From Streptomyces lunaelactis (GTDB lineage: Bacteria; Actinomycetota; Actinomycetes; Streptomycetales; Streptomycetaceae): a DNA stretch of 64,000 nucleotides. The stretch spans positions 2,542,001 to 2,606,000 of the forward strand of contig NZ_CP026304.1 of assembly GCF_003054555.1 (NCBI RefSeq), given 5' to 3'. The notes beneath the pieces are model-generated. The model searched no databases. It was given only the letters and a program-made list of their open reading frames with translations, and was not told the DNA's origin. Both the position numbers and the translations under genes were made by a program. Shown one piece after another: positions 8,578 through 16,257 of the stretch (positions are counted from its first letter, which is position 1; every line of letters begins with the position of its first letter).

Positions 8578-8707
8578 GACTTGATCGTTCAAGGAGCTTC
8601 GAATCTACCGGCAGGTAGCGCTGCTGTAAGGGCCGGATCAGGTGATTCGCGCCACGACGGGGGCATGCCATGCTGTGCGATCCGTACTCGCGCATGGAAC
8701 GGGACAT

Positions 8708-9328
8708 ATGAAAGCCGAAGTCAAGCCGGCAGGGGGGCCGGCGTCGCCGCCCCTGACAGAACGGCAGGAGGCGCGCCGCCGTCGCATCCTGCACGCCAGC
8801 GCGCAGCTGGCGAGCCGCGGCGGCTTCGACGCGGTGCAGATGCGCGAGGTCGCCGAGTCCTCGAGCGTCGCGCTCGGCACGCTCTACCGGTACTTCCCCT
8901 CCAAGATCCATCTGCTGGTCGCCACGATGCAGGACCAGCTCCAGCACATGCACACGGCGCTGCGGAAACGGCCCCCGGCCGGGGACAGCGCGGCGGAGCG
9001 GGTCGCCGAGACGCTGATGCGCGCCTTCCGCGCGCTCCAGCGCGAGCCGCATCTCGCGGACGCGATGGTGCGGGCGCTGACCTTCGCGGACCGCAGCGTG
9101 AGCCCCGAGGTGGACACGGTCTCGCGCCAGACGACGGCGATCATCCTGGACGCGATGGGGCTGGAGAACCCGACGCCGGAGCAGCTGTCGGCGGTCCGCG
9201 TGATCGAGCACACCTGGCACTCGGCGCTGATCACATGGCTCTCGGGGCGGGCGTCGATCGCGCAGGTGAAGATCGACATCGAGATGGTGTGCCGCCTGAT
9301 CGACCTGACGACACCGCGGCGCCCTTAG
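8708..9328 (+). CDS. kstR: TetR-family repressor resembling KstR (sterol catabolism regulator)
   Basis: A 206-residue TetR regulator. The DNA-binding domain (residues ~18-65: RRRRILHASAQLASRGG, then AVQMREVAESSSVALGTLYR) is close to what I recall of M. tuberculosis KstR (GYEAVQMRAVAD, GTLYRYFPSKVHLL). The ligand domain keeps matching segments (TEAMTRA versus ADAMVRA; RVI-W-S--L-WL). KstR is released from DNA by 3-oxo-cholestenoyl-CoA-type ligands. ATG 8708 is preferred over 8642 because it sits right before the family-conserved region. The neighbouring KstR-type boxes and the ferredoxin, ALDH, FadA5-like and CYP125-like genes support the assignment, which still needs binding data. Confidence 0.75.
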   Translation: MKAEVKPAGGPASPPLTERQEARRRRILHASAQLASRGGFDAVQMREVAESSSVALGTLYRYFPSKIHLLVATMQDQLQHMHTALRKRPPAGDSAAERVAETLMRAFRALQREPHLADAMVRALTFADRSVSPEVDTVSRQTTAIILDAMGLENPTPEQLSAVRVIEHTWHSALITWLSGRASIAQVKIDIEMVCRLIDLTTPRRP

Positions 9329-9484
9329 GGCCTCTCGTTTGGATCTTGCCGGGCTCGCGTGCCCTGGCACGCACGCTCGCCGCGTTGTCGTCGGTCGGCA
9401 TGGCTCCGCCATGCCTCCCTCCTCCGCCTTGCGATCGCACGCACCAGACCCCGCTCACTCATCCGGCCTGATCCAAACGAAAGA
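9329..9484. repeat. Streptomyces intergenic element with inverted ends (copy B)
   Basis: Inverted ends ctctcgtttggatc (9333-9346) and gatccaaacgaaagac (9470-9485) bracket the same core as the element at 1646-1843 (cgttgtcgtcggtcg...gctccgcc...tccctcctccgccttgc). It sits between the convergent tetR and ferredoxin genes and probably terminates both. Half-copies of these ends occur at 27,784 and 51,448. Confidence 0.6.
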
Positions 9485-9507
9485 CCCTGGGCCGCGCCCG
9501 AAGACGG

Positions 9508-9562
9508 CCCCGCCGGCGTTTGAGGCGCGGGGTCCGGGGCGGAGACCCGGCAAGGCCCCGGG
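9508..9562. repeat. Interspersed GC-rich repeat
   Basis: Contains ccgccggcgtttgaggcgcg then gtccggggcggagaccc, the same motif as at 5221-5279, immediately downstream of the ferredoxin stop. Confidence 0.5.
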
Positions 9563-9565
9563 GCC

Positions 9566-9799
9566 CTACTCCTCCGGCGGGAACACCGGCTCCCCGCTCT
9601 CCGCCAGCGTGATCGCGATCGCCTCCACCGGACAGCTCTCCGCCGCCGCCAGGATCCGCTCATTCGCGTCCGCGTCGGCCGCCCGCGGATGCGACTGCCG
9701 CGCCGAGTCGAGCTCGAAGCCGTCCGGCGCGTTGCCGACGCACAGGCCGGAGCCGATGCACACGCTCCGGTCGACCTCCACATGCCAGCGGTCTCCCAT
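9566..9799 (-). CDS. [3Fe-4S]-type ferredoxin
   Basis: A 77-residue electron carrier. The cluster ligands are in C14-IGSGLC20 (the middle position of the C-x2-C-x2-C motif is replaced, as in 3Fe-4S ferredoxins of P450 systems) and the C56-P pair (ESCPVEAI). It has the common N-terminal pattern of Streptomyces P450 ferredoxins (HVEVDRSVCIGSGLC). The ATG at 9799 lies 11 nt after the aldehyde dehydrogenase stop, so the two form an operon. In this sterol-like gene set the natural partner would be the CYP125-like enzyme encoded at 20,343, but that is inference; the other half of the electron chain, a reductase, is not in the window. Confidence 0.85.
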   Translation of the reverse strand: MGDRWHVEVDRSVCIGSGLCVGNAPDGFELDSARQSHPRAADADANERILAAAESCPVEAIAITLAESGEPVFPPEE

Positions 9800-9810
9800 C
9801 GCCTCGCCCC

Positions 9811-11271
9811 TCAGTTCTCGCCGTACCCGGCCGGCAGGTGGATCATCTTGTGCTCCAGGTACGCGCCGTACCCCTCGGGTCCGAACTCCCGCCCCAGGCC
9901 TGAGTTCTTGTAGCCTCCGAACGGCCCGAGCATGTCGAGACTGAACGTGTTGACGTTGTACGTCCCCGTCCTGATCTGCCGCGCGAAGTCGATGCCGTGC
10001 TCGACGTCCGCCGTCCACACGCTGCCGCTGAGCCCGTAGTCGGAGTCGTTCGCGATCTTCGCCGCATCGCTCTCGTCCCCGTACGGCAGCAGACAGATCA
10101 CCGGCCCGAAGATCTCCTCGCGGGCGATGCGCATGGAGTTGTCGACCCCACCGAAGAGCGTCGGCTCGACGTACCAGCCCTGCTCCAGGCCGGCCGGACG
10201 CCCGCCGCCCGCAATGATCTTGGCGCCTTCCTCCTGCCCGATCCTGATGTAGTCGAGGGAGCGCTGCTGCTGCCGACCGGCCACCAGCGGTCCGACCTGT
10301 GTCGCCGCGTCCAGCGGGTCGCCCACCACCAGAGCGCTCGCGGCCGCCGCGAACGCCTCGGCGATCTCGTCGTAGCGGCTGCGCGGCGCGAGGATACGGG
10401 TCTGGGCCACGCACGCCTGCCCGTTGTTCATCCAGGCCGCCGGGACGATCCCGGCCACCGTCGACGCCAGATCCGCGTCCGGAAGGATCACCGCCGCCGA
10501 CTTGCCGCCCAACTCCAGTGTGACGCGGGTGAGATGGCGCGAGGCGACCTCCATGACCCGCCTGCCGGCCGCGACGGACCCGGTGAAGGAGACCTTGTCG
10601 ATACCGGGGTGCCCGACCAGGTACTCGCTCACCTCCCGGTCCGCGGGGAGGATCGAGAGAACGCCCTCCGGAAGCCCCGCCTCCTGGGCGATCTCGCCGA
10701 GTATGTACGAGTCCAGGGGCGTCTCGGGCGAGGGCTTGAGCACGACCGTGCAGCCGGCCAGCAGCGCGGGGCCGAGCTTGGCCGCGGCGGTGAACTGCGG
10801 GACGTTCCACGGGATGACGGCCGCCACCACACCCACCGGCTCACGCCGGACGAGGATCGGCCCGAGCACTCCCGCCCGCCGCTCCTCGTGCGCATAGCCG
10901 CGCGCGACGGTGATCGCCGAGTCCCACACCATCATCGCGCCGAGCGCCTGCGCGAGCACGCTCCAGGAGTACGGGGAGCCGTTCTGGGAGCTGATGGAGC
11001 GGGCGATCTCCTCGTGCCGTACCGCGATCGCGTCCTTGATCCGCGTGATGACTGCGATCCGCTCATCGAGCGTCATCCGCGGCCAGGGCCCCGCGTCGAA
11101 GGCCTTGCGGGCCGCGGCCACCGCCCGGTCGACATCCGCCGGCGAGGCGTGCGGGACGCGCCCGATGACCTGCTCGGTGTGGGGCGATACGACCTCGATG
11201 GCGTCGCTGCCGAGAGGATCGGTCAACTCCCCGCCGATGAACAGCTTTCCGTGTTCCACAAGCTCGGTCAT
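9811..11271 (-). CDS. Aldehyde dehydrogenase (NAD(P)+-dependent)
   Basis: A 486-residue ALDH-superfamily enzyme that oxidises an aldehyde to the acid. Diagnostic segments are IPWNVPQF (~160), the coenzyme loop FTGSVAAGRR (~230), the general-base region LELGGKSAAV (~254) and the nucleophile in NNGQACVAQTR (~287-297), with EEIFGPV and GPFGGYKNSGLGRE near the end. Length and motif order are normal. It is co-directional with the ferredoxin gene 11 nt downstream. The promoter side (11,272-11,340) has a perfect 18-bp palindrome. The position in a KstR-type gene set suggests a steroid side-chain aldehyde as substrate; general roles remain possible. Confidence 0.87.
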   Translation of the reverse strand: MTELVEHGKLFIGGELTDPLGSDAIEVVSPHTEQVIGRVPHASPADVDRAVAAARKAFDAGPWPRMTLDERIAVITRIKDAIAVRHEEIARSISSQNGSPYSWSVLAQALGAMMVWDSAITVARGYAHEERRAGVLGPILVRREPVGVVAAVIPWNVPQFTAAAKLGPALLAGCTVVLKPSPETPLDSYILGEIAQEAGLPEGVLSILPADREVSEYLVGHPGIDKVSFTGSVAAGRRVMEVASRHLTRVTLELGGKSAAVILPDADLASTVAGIVPAAWMNNGQACVAQTRILAPRSRYDEIAEAFAAAASALVVGDPLDAATQVGPLVAGRQQQRSLDYIRIGQEEGAKIIAGGGRPAGLEQGWYVEPTLFGGVDNSMRIAREEIFGPVICLLPYGDESDAAKIANDSDYGLSGSVWTADVEHGIDFARQIRTGTYNVNTFSLDMLGPFGGYKNSGLGREFGPEGYGAYLEHKMIHLPAGYGEN

Positions 11272-11314
11272 GGCTGCTGCCTCCTGCGACCCGGCGCTTA
11301 TCTGACACTGTTTC

Positions 11315-11332
11315 AGAACTGATATCAGTTCT
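11315..11332. promoter_or_regulatory. Perfect 18-bp palindrome upstream of the ALDH gene
   Basis: agaactgat/atcagttct is self-complementary without mismatch and lies 44 nt upstream of the ALDH start. Its outer halves AGAAC/GTTCT equal the half-sites of the KstR-type boxes, but they are 8 bp apart instead of 2. It may be an operator for the same or a related regulator. Confidence 0.5.
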
Positions 11333-11362
11333 AGTTACAGGGAGCAATGGCAGCGACGAAAG

Positions 11363-11398
11363 AGCCCCCGACCAGTGGTTTCCCACGGGGCGGGGGCT
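11363..11398 (-). terminator. Hairpin downstream of bL37 gene
   Basis: agcccccg (11363-11370) pairs with cgggggct (11391-11398) around a 20-nt loop. It lies 132 nt after the bL37 stop and could end that short transcript. Confidence 0.4.
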
Positions 11399-11529
11399 GC
11401 TGCTCGAGTTGTGCGACCGCCGGGCCGGTCAGCCGACCAGCACAGGGGGCACCATCGATCGCGCACGTTCGTCGAGGTCACGGGCGGTTGGCAGTCTCCG
11501 GCCGGCGCTCTCGGGCGTGCTCGGCCGGC

Positions 11530-11604
11530 TCAGGCGTTGGGACGCTTGCCGTGATTGGCCTTCTTCTTCTTACGGGCGCGTCGCTTGTTTCCTCGTTTGG
11601 CCAT
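11530..11604 (-). CDS. 50S ribosomal protein bL37 (24 residues)
   Basis: A very short gene: ATG 11604, then AKRGNKRRARKKKK and ANHGKRPNA, then TGA at 11530. The 24-residue, Lys/Arg-rich product matches mycobacterial bL37 as I remember it (start MAKRG, end ANHGKRPN). bL37 is a small protein of the large ribosomal subunit found only in Actinobacteria. A GGGATG lies about 10 nt upstream as a ribosome site. The gene stands alone between the ALDH and MBL genes and is easily missed because it is so short. Basic composition and conserved termini make the call reliable. Confidence 0.9.
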   Translation of the reverse strand: MAKRGNKRRARKKKKANHGKRPNA

Positions 11605-11770
11605 GGTGCACACATCCCTAAGTCAGGACTTTTCCCCACTTCGGGCCAGTCTAGATTCGGTCCGGAGTGTCCGCATCAGCGGCGGCGCGTCGACTAGCGA
11701 GGACGGCCAGTGGAGCGATCGTCGCAGGTCAGTCAACTCCCCTGGAATGACAGTCGACTTGGGCGACCAT

Positions 11771-11784
11771 TGGAACGAGTTCTA
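11771..11784 (+). promoter_or_regulatory. KstR-type operator upstream of the MBL gene
   Basis: T-gg-AAC-ga-GTT-ct-A, a full match to TnnAACnnGTTnnA, directly upstream of the MBL hydrolase start (14 or 47 nt, depending on which ATG is used). The stretch after it (GTTCTAGTTAtAGtGAGCAATGGC) is nearly repeated at 11,327-11,350 beside the ALDH promoter. Confidence 0.6.
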
Positions 11785-11830
11785 GTTATAGTGAGCAATG
11801 GCCGTGCCGCCGAGCAGAGATGAGAGCACC

Positions 11831-12868
11831 ATGACCCAGGTGACCGAGCACGGCGGGGGCGTCTGGTCCATCGAGGTGCCCATACCGGACAACCCGCTCG
11901 GCCACACCCTGGTCCATCTGCTCGACACCGACAGCGGGCCCGTACTCATCGACACCGGCTGGGACGACCCGGCCTCCTGGGACACCCTCGTCGCCGGGCT
12001 CGGCTCCCTCGGCGTTTCCGTCGCCGACATACACGGCGTGGTCATCACCCATCACCACCCCGACCACCACGGCCTCTCCGGGCAGGTGCGGGACGCCTCC
12101 GGCGCCTGGATCGCGATGCACGCCGCCGACAGCGCCGTGGTGCGCCGCACCCGGGACGCCGAACCAGCCCTCTGGCTCGACTACTTGGCGGACAAACTCA
12201 CCCGGGCCGGCGCCCCCGACGAGCACACCGCGCCGCTGCGCGAGGCCCGCACATCGGGGCGGATACGGACGCTGCCCGGGCTGCGCGCCGCCCTGCCCGA
12301 CCGGGAGATCGTCCCCGGTGAGCTCCTCGGCCTGGCAGGCCGGCGGCTGCGCGCCATCTGGACCCCGGGCCACACGCCCGGCCATGTCTGCCTCCACCTG
12401 GAGGAGGCCCACCCCGCCGGCAGACCCGGCCATGGCCGGCTCTTCTCCGGCGACCATCTGCTCCCCGGGATCACCCCGCACATCGGCCTCTACGAGGACC
12501 CGGACGACGCCACCGCCGGCGACCCCCTCGGCGACTACCTCGACTCCCTGGAGCGCATCGGCCGCCTCGCCCCGGCCGAGGTGCTCCCGGCGCACCAGTA
12601 CGCCTTCCCCGACGCGGCGTCCCGGGTACGGGAGTTGCTCGCCCACCACGAGGACCGGCTCACCGGGCTGCTCGCGCTGCTGGCCGTGCCCCTCACCCCC
12701 TGGCAGGTCGCCGAGCGGATGGAGTGGAACCGGCCCTGGGAGCAGATCCCGTACGGATCGCGGAACATCGCCGTCTCGGAGGCGGAGGCACATCTGCGCC
12801 GGCTGGTGAAGCTGGGGCGCGCCGAGGTGCTGACGGGGAGCGTCCCCACGACGTACGTGGCCGTCTGA
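11831..12868 (+). CDS. MBL-fold metallo-hydrolase with C-terminal winged-helix-like domain
   Basis: A 345-residue metallo-beta-lactamase-fold hydrolase. The metal site HHHPDHHG is at ~72-79 (VITHHHPDHHGLSG). It is followed by the TPGHTPGH motif with the second-shell histidine (~180-188), FSGDHLLPG (~210), and LPAHQY, the last metal ligand (~255). The final ~60 residues (WQVAERMEWNRPWEQI, then AEAHLRRLVKLGR) form a small helical/winged domain seen in this family. Starts at 11798 and 11831 are both possible; 11831 begins the conserved part. The KstR-type box before it suggests a hydrolytic step on a CoA thioester or lactone in sterol breakdown, which is unproven. Confidence 0.82.
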   Translation: MTQVTEHGGGVWSIEVPIPDNPLGHTLVHLLDTDSGPVLIDTGWDDPASWDTLVAGLGSLGVSVADIHGVVITHHHPDHHGLSGQVRDASGAWIAMHAADSAVVRRTRDAEPALWLDYLADKLTRAGAPDEHTAPLREARTSGRIRTLPGLRAALPDREIVPGELLGLAGRRLRAIWTPGHTPGHVCLHLEEAHPAGRPGHGRLFSGDHLLPGITPHIGLYEDPDDATAGDPLGDYLDSLERIGRLAPAEVLPAHQYAFPDAASRVRELLAHHEDRLTGLLALLAVPLTPWQVAERMEWNRPWEQIPYGSRNIAVSEAEAHLRRLVKLGRAEVLTGSVPTTYVAV

Positions 12869-12914
12869 CCGCAGGGGGCCGTCGAGGGCCACTGACCGGC
12901 CGGTACAGTGTGCG

Positions 12915-13020
12915 AGTCGTCATCATGCCCGTACGGGGGAAAGCCGGTGCAAATCCGGCGCTGACCCGCAACCGTGAACCGCCGTCGCAGGCGGTGAGCC
13001 GGAATGCCCCGTACGCGGTC
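12915..13020 (+). promoter_or_regulatory. Cobalamin riboswitch
   Basis: The segment has the B12-box pattern: AAGCCGGTGCAAATCCGGCG followed by CTGACCCGCAACCGTGA (12,941-12,977), then a variable hairpin (ccgccgtcgcaggcggt) and the closing GAGCCGGAATGCC. A terminal stem pairs gtacgggg (12,931-12,938) with ccccgtac (13,007-13,014). A further GC-rich stem region up to 13,110 should be the expression platform. It controls the gene at 13,140 and the ECF operon after it, so these genes are expected to be expressed when cobalamin is scarce. Confidence 0.92.
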
Positions 13021-13139
13021 GTGACCGGCTCGCGTCACCGGCACCCGCCGGTGGCCGGCACCGTCGAGGAATACGGCGCCGGAGCCCTGGTGCGTCAGCG
13101 TGCCTGTGCCCGGCTCCCGCAGGAGAGGCCCAGCCCGTC

Positions 13140-14396
13140 ATGACCACCGTTCGCCTTCGCCGCAGCGCCGCAGCGCTCGCCGCCTCCGCCGTGCTCGGCA
13201 TAGCCATTGCCTCGGCCGCCGCGCCGACCGCGTTCGCGGCGCCGTCCCCGAAGCCGACGCCGTCGGCCCTCATGCCGTCCGGTCTGTACGGGGCGGGCGA
13301 TCCGACGTACGACGGTGTCTGGCGGCAGTCGGTCGCGCTGCTCGCGCAGGACACCGTGGGTGTGAAGCCCGCCGCGAAGGCCGTGGACTGGCTGACCGGA
13401 CAGCAGTGCGCGAGCGGCGGCTTCCTCTCGTACCGCGCGGACGCCGCCAAGCCGTGCGACGCCAAGCTGCCGCCGGACTCCAACGCCTCCGCGGTCGCCG
13501 TGCAGGCGCTGGCCGCGCTCGGCGGGCAGGACGCCACGGTGCGCAAGACCGTCGGCTGGCTGAAGTCCGTACAGAACGCGGACGGCGGCTGGGGCTACAA
13601 CCCCGGCGGGGCAAGCGACGCCAACTCCACCTCCCTCGTGATCGGCGCGCTCGCCGCGGCGGGCGAGAAGCCGGACACGGTGAAGTCGAAGGGCGGGAAG
13701 ACGCCGTACGACGCGCTGCTGACGTTCGCGAAGCCGTGCGGCGGGAAGGACGGCGGCGCGTTCGTCTACCAGCAGAAGACCCCCGGCATCGTCGCCGACT
13801 CCACGGCGGCGGGCGTGCTCGGCGCGCACGGCAAGGGCCTGGTCGTGACCGCGGGCGAGAAGGACGCGAAGGGAACGGTCTGCGAGAAGGCCACGACGGC
13901 GGAAGGCGCGGCGCACAACGGCGCGGTGTACCTGGCGGCCGCGCTCGCGAAGACCGGGCACCTGGACACGGCGCCCATGCCCGGCGCCACGGATCCGACG
14001 CCCAAGCCGGACTTCGGGAACACGGCGGACGCGGTTGTCGCGCTGTCCGCGCAGGGGCTGGGTGACCAGGCGAAGAAGCCGCTGGAGTGGCTGCGGCAGA
14101 ACGCGGCGGCCTGGGCGAAGGAGTCCGGTCCGGCGGCCTACGCCCAGCTGATCTTCGCGGCACACGCCAGCGGGGCGGACCCGAAGAGCTTCGGCGGCAT
14201 GGACCTGGTGTCGGCGCTCAACGCGACGGGCCCGGCGCCCGAGTCCCAGAAGCCCGCTGCCGCCGAGAAGAAGGACTCCTCGGAGTCGGACTCGGACTCC
14301 GGCATCGGGGTGTGGTGGATCGCCGGCGTGTTCTTCGTCGCGAGCGTCGGCGCCGGTTTCCTCATCAGCGGCCGCAAGAAGAACCAGCGGCTGTGA
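13140..14396 (+). CDS. Cobalamin-regulated membrane-anchored alpha/alpha-barrel protein (transcobalamin alpha-domain-like)
   Basis: A 418-residue extracytoplasmic protein. Residues 1-34 are a signal peptide (AAAPTAFAA). Residues ~55-365 contain alpha/alpha-barrel hairpins (VDWLTGQQCASGGFLSY, VGWLKSVQNADGGWGY, GNTADAVVALSAQGLG). A Ser/Asp-rich spacer and one C-terminal helix (GIGVWWIAGVFFVASVGAGF) with a basic tail anchor it. It is the first gene after the cobalamin riboswitch and overlaps the next by 4 nt. Annotation usually calls this prenyltransferase-like, but intrinsic factor and transcobalamin bind B12 with the same barrel fold. In front of an ECF transporter it is best read as a surface cobalamin-binding protein. 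The fold is seen; B12 binding is inferred. Confidence 0.75.
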   Translation: MTTVRLRRSAAALAASAVLGIAIASAAAPTAFAAPSPKPTPSALMPSGLYGAGDPTYDGVWRQSVALLAQDTVGVKPAAKAVDWLTGQQCASGGFLSYRADAAKPCDAKLPPDSNASAVAVQALAALGGQDATVRKTVGWLKSVQNADGGWGYNPGGASDANSTSLVIGALAAAGEKPDTVKSKGGKTPYDALLTFAKPCGGKDGGAFVYQQKTPGIVADSTAAGVLGAHGKGLVVTAGEKDAKGTVCEKATTAEGAAHNGAVYLAAALAKTGHLDTAPMPGATDPTPKPDFGNTADAVVALSAQGLGDQAKKPLEWLRQNAAAWAKESGPAAYAQLIFAAHASGADPKSFGGMDLVSALNATGPAPESQKPAAAEKKDSSESDSDSGIGVWWIAGVFFVASVGAGFLISGRKKNQRL

Positions 14397-15067
14397 CGCG
14401 TACCCGGCTCCTGTCCCTCGTCCTCGCGCTCGGCGCCGCGCTCACGGTGCTGGGCGCGGGTCCGGCGCAGGCGGCCGGATACCGCTACTGGTCGTTCTGG
14501 CAGAGCGGCGGCGGGAAGTGGACGTACGCCACCGAGGGCCCTGCCACCGCGAGGCCGGCCGACGGCTCGGTGAACGGCTTCCGCTTCTCGGTGAGCGAGG
14601 ACAGCGGGGACTCGGCGCAGCCGCGCACCGCTCCGGACTTCGAGGCGATCTGCGGGCGCACGCCGCCGAAGGACGGCACGAAGCGGATCGCGCTCGTGAT
14701 CGACCCCGGCACGGCGGAGGACGCCCCGAAGGGCGAGACGCCGCCCGCGTCGCGGTCCGCGTGCGCGCAGGTCGGCGAGGACGCGACGAGCGCGGAGGCG
14801 CTGGCGTCGGTGGCCAAGCCGCTGCGGTACAACAGCAACGCGCTGCTCTGCGGGATCTCCGGCTACCCGAGGTCGGGCTGCGGCGAGCAGGTGTCCGGCT
14901 CCGGCGACGTGCCGAAGGCCCCGGCCTCCTCCGGCGGGCAGCCGGCCGGCGACCGGGCCGGCGACTCGGCGGGCGGCGGCCCGTCGGCAGGTCTGCTGGC
15001 CGGACTCGCGGCTGTCCTGGCGCTGGGCGCGGCGGCGGTGTGGCAGTCCCGCCGCCGCAAGCGATGA
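14393..15067 (+). CDS. SCO2322-family extracytoplasmic membrane-anchored protein (beta-domain candidate)
   Basis: 224 residues from GTG 14393, overlapping the previous stop by 4 nt. Residues 1-27 are a signal peptide (GAGPAQAA), ~28-165 a small soluble domain with four cysteines, ~166-195 a Gly/Ala/Ser spacer and ~196-217 a C-terminal membrane helix with a basic tail. The soluble part starts RYWSFWQSGGGKW and runs through GPATARPADGSVNGFRF. The spacing YW...G...P-x-DG...R resembles the end of transcobalamin and of bacterial DUF4430 domains. Together with the barrel protein encoded just before, it could complete a two-chain cobalamin receptor. It belongs to the family named after S. coelicolor SCO2322; no function is established. 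Confidence 0.72.
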   Translation: MTRTRLLSLVLALGAALTVLGAGPAQAAGYRYWSFWQSGGGKWTYATEGPATARPADGSVNGFRFSVSEDSGDSAQPRTAPDFEAICGRTPPKDGTKRIALVIDPGTAEDAPKGETPPASRSACAQVGEDATSAEALASVAKPLRYNSNALLCGISGYPRSGCGEQVSGSGDVPKAPASSGGQPAGDRAGDSAGGGPSAGLLAGLAAVLALGAAAVWQSRRRKR

Positions 15068-16257
15068 CGATGGACTCCGAACCGGGGGCTGCGCCCGCAA
15101 ACTCCCGTACGACCGTTGCGGGTGTCCTCAATCGCCGGACGGGCTGGAGAATGCGCACGCGGCTGCGGACGCCCGAGGCGAACCGGAGCAACGCCCTGCA
15201 CGCCGGGGCCTGGTGGATCTGGGCGCTCGGGCTCGCCGCCGCCGCGTCCCGGACCACCAATCCCCTCCTCCTCGGGCTCCTCGTCGGCGTCGCCGGGTAC
15301 GTCGTCGCCGCCCGGCGCACCGACGCGCCCTGGGCCCGTTCCTACGGGGCCTTCGTCAAGCTCGGGCTGCTCGTCATCGCCGTCCGCGTCCTCTTCTCCG
15401 TCGTCCTCGGCTCCCCGATCCCCGGCACGCACGTCCTCTTCGCCCTCCCCGAAGTCCCGCTGCCCGACTGGGCCCGAGGCGTCCGGATCGGCGGCCGGGT
15501 CTCCGCCGAGCAGGTCCTCTTCGCCCTGTACGACGGCGCGAAGCTGGCCACGCTCCTCATCTGTGTGGGCGCCGCCAACGCCCTCGCGAACCCCGCCCGC
15601 CTGCTCAAGTCCCTCCCCGGCGCGCTCTACGAGGCCGGCGTCGCCGTAGTCGTCGCCATGACCTTCGCGCCGAACATGGTCGCGGACGTCGTCCGGCTGC
15701 GTACCGCCCGCCGGCTGCGCGGCCGCCCCACCGGCGGCGTCAAGGCGATCGTGCAGATCGGGCTGCCCGTCCTGGAGGGCGCGCTGGAGCGGTCCGTCGC
15801 CGTCGCCGCCTCGATGGACGCGCGCGGCTACGGGCGGACGGCCGACGTCCCGCCCGCCGTCCGCCGTACCACCACCGTCCTCACCCTCGGCGGGCTCCTC
15901 GGCGTGTGCGCCGGTTCCTACGGGCTGCTCGCCGCGGCGGGCGCTTCGTACGGGCTGCCTCTCCTCATCGCCGGGCTCCTCGCAGCGATGGCGGGGCTGC
16001 GGCTCGGCGGCCGCCGCTCCGTACGCACCCGGTACCGCCCGGACCGCTGGGGCCCGCGGTCCTGGCTCGTGGCCGGATCGGGTGCGGTCGTCGCGGTGCT
16101 GATGATCCGGGCGGGTACCTACGATCCGGAGGCCCTGCACCCCCCAGTCGTACCGCTGACCGCGCCGACCCTGCCGCTGTGGCCCGCCGCGAGCATCCTC
16201 ATCGGGCTGCTGCCCGCCTTCGTGGCCCCCGTACCACCCAAGGAGTCGACCCCGTGA
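15064..16257 (+). CDS. cbiQ: ECF transporter T component (CbiQ/EcfT)
   Basis: The transmembrane coupling subunit of an energy-coupling factor importer. About 397 residues if started at ATG 15064 (ATGA overlap with the previous gene); ATG 15151 (MRTRLRTPEANRSN) begins the conserved part. Five or more hydrophobic segments span ~45-95, 105-130, 175-215 and 270-375. The cytosolic coupling motifs are RTARRLRGRP (~218) and the classic SMDARGYGR (~255). The 75 bp between the two possible starts are interspersed-repeat sequence (gtcctcaatcgccggacggg), so the natural start may have been displaced. Context and riboswitch point to cobalamin uptake. Confidence 0.85.
   Translation: MTMDSEPGAAPANSRTTVAGVLNRRTGWRMRTRLRTPEANRSNALHAGAWWIWALGLAAAASRTTNPLLLGLLVGVAGYVVAARRTDAPWARSYGAFVKLGLLVIAVRVLFSVVLGSPIPGTHVLFALPEVPLPDWARGVRIGGRVSAEQVLFALYDGAKLATLLICVGAANALANPARLLKSLPGALYEAGVAVVVAMTFAPNMVADVVRLRTARRLRGRPTGGVKAIVQIGLPVLEGALERSVAVAASMDARGYGRTADVPPAVRRTTTVLTLGGLLGVCAGSYGLLAAAGASYGLPLLIAGLLAAMAGLRLGGRRSVRTRYRPDRWGPRSWLVAGSGAVVAVLMIRAGTYDPEALHPPVVPLTAPTLPLWPAASILIGLLPAFVAPVPPKESTP
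15072..15150. repeat. Interspersed repeat at the cbiQ 5' end
   Basis: gggggctgcgcccgcaaac followed by tgtcctcaatcgccggacgg matches the repeat family at 5221 and 17,092. It is either translated as an N-terminal extension of CbiQ or forms the true intergenic region before ATG 15151. Confidence 0.45.

Noticed and set aside
11315..11332. Palindrome called a standard KstR box
   Set aside because: AAC and GTT are 8 bp apart rather than 2, so it is listed only as a palindrome.
11347..11697. 116-codon plus-strand ORF beside the copied promoter
   Set aside because: It runs antisense through bL37, has no domain-like sequence, and its start arises from the duplicated promoter segment.
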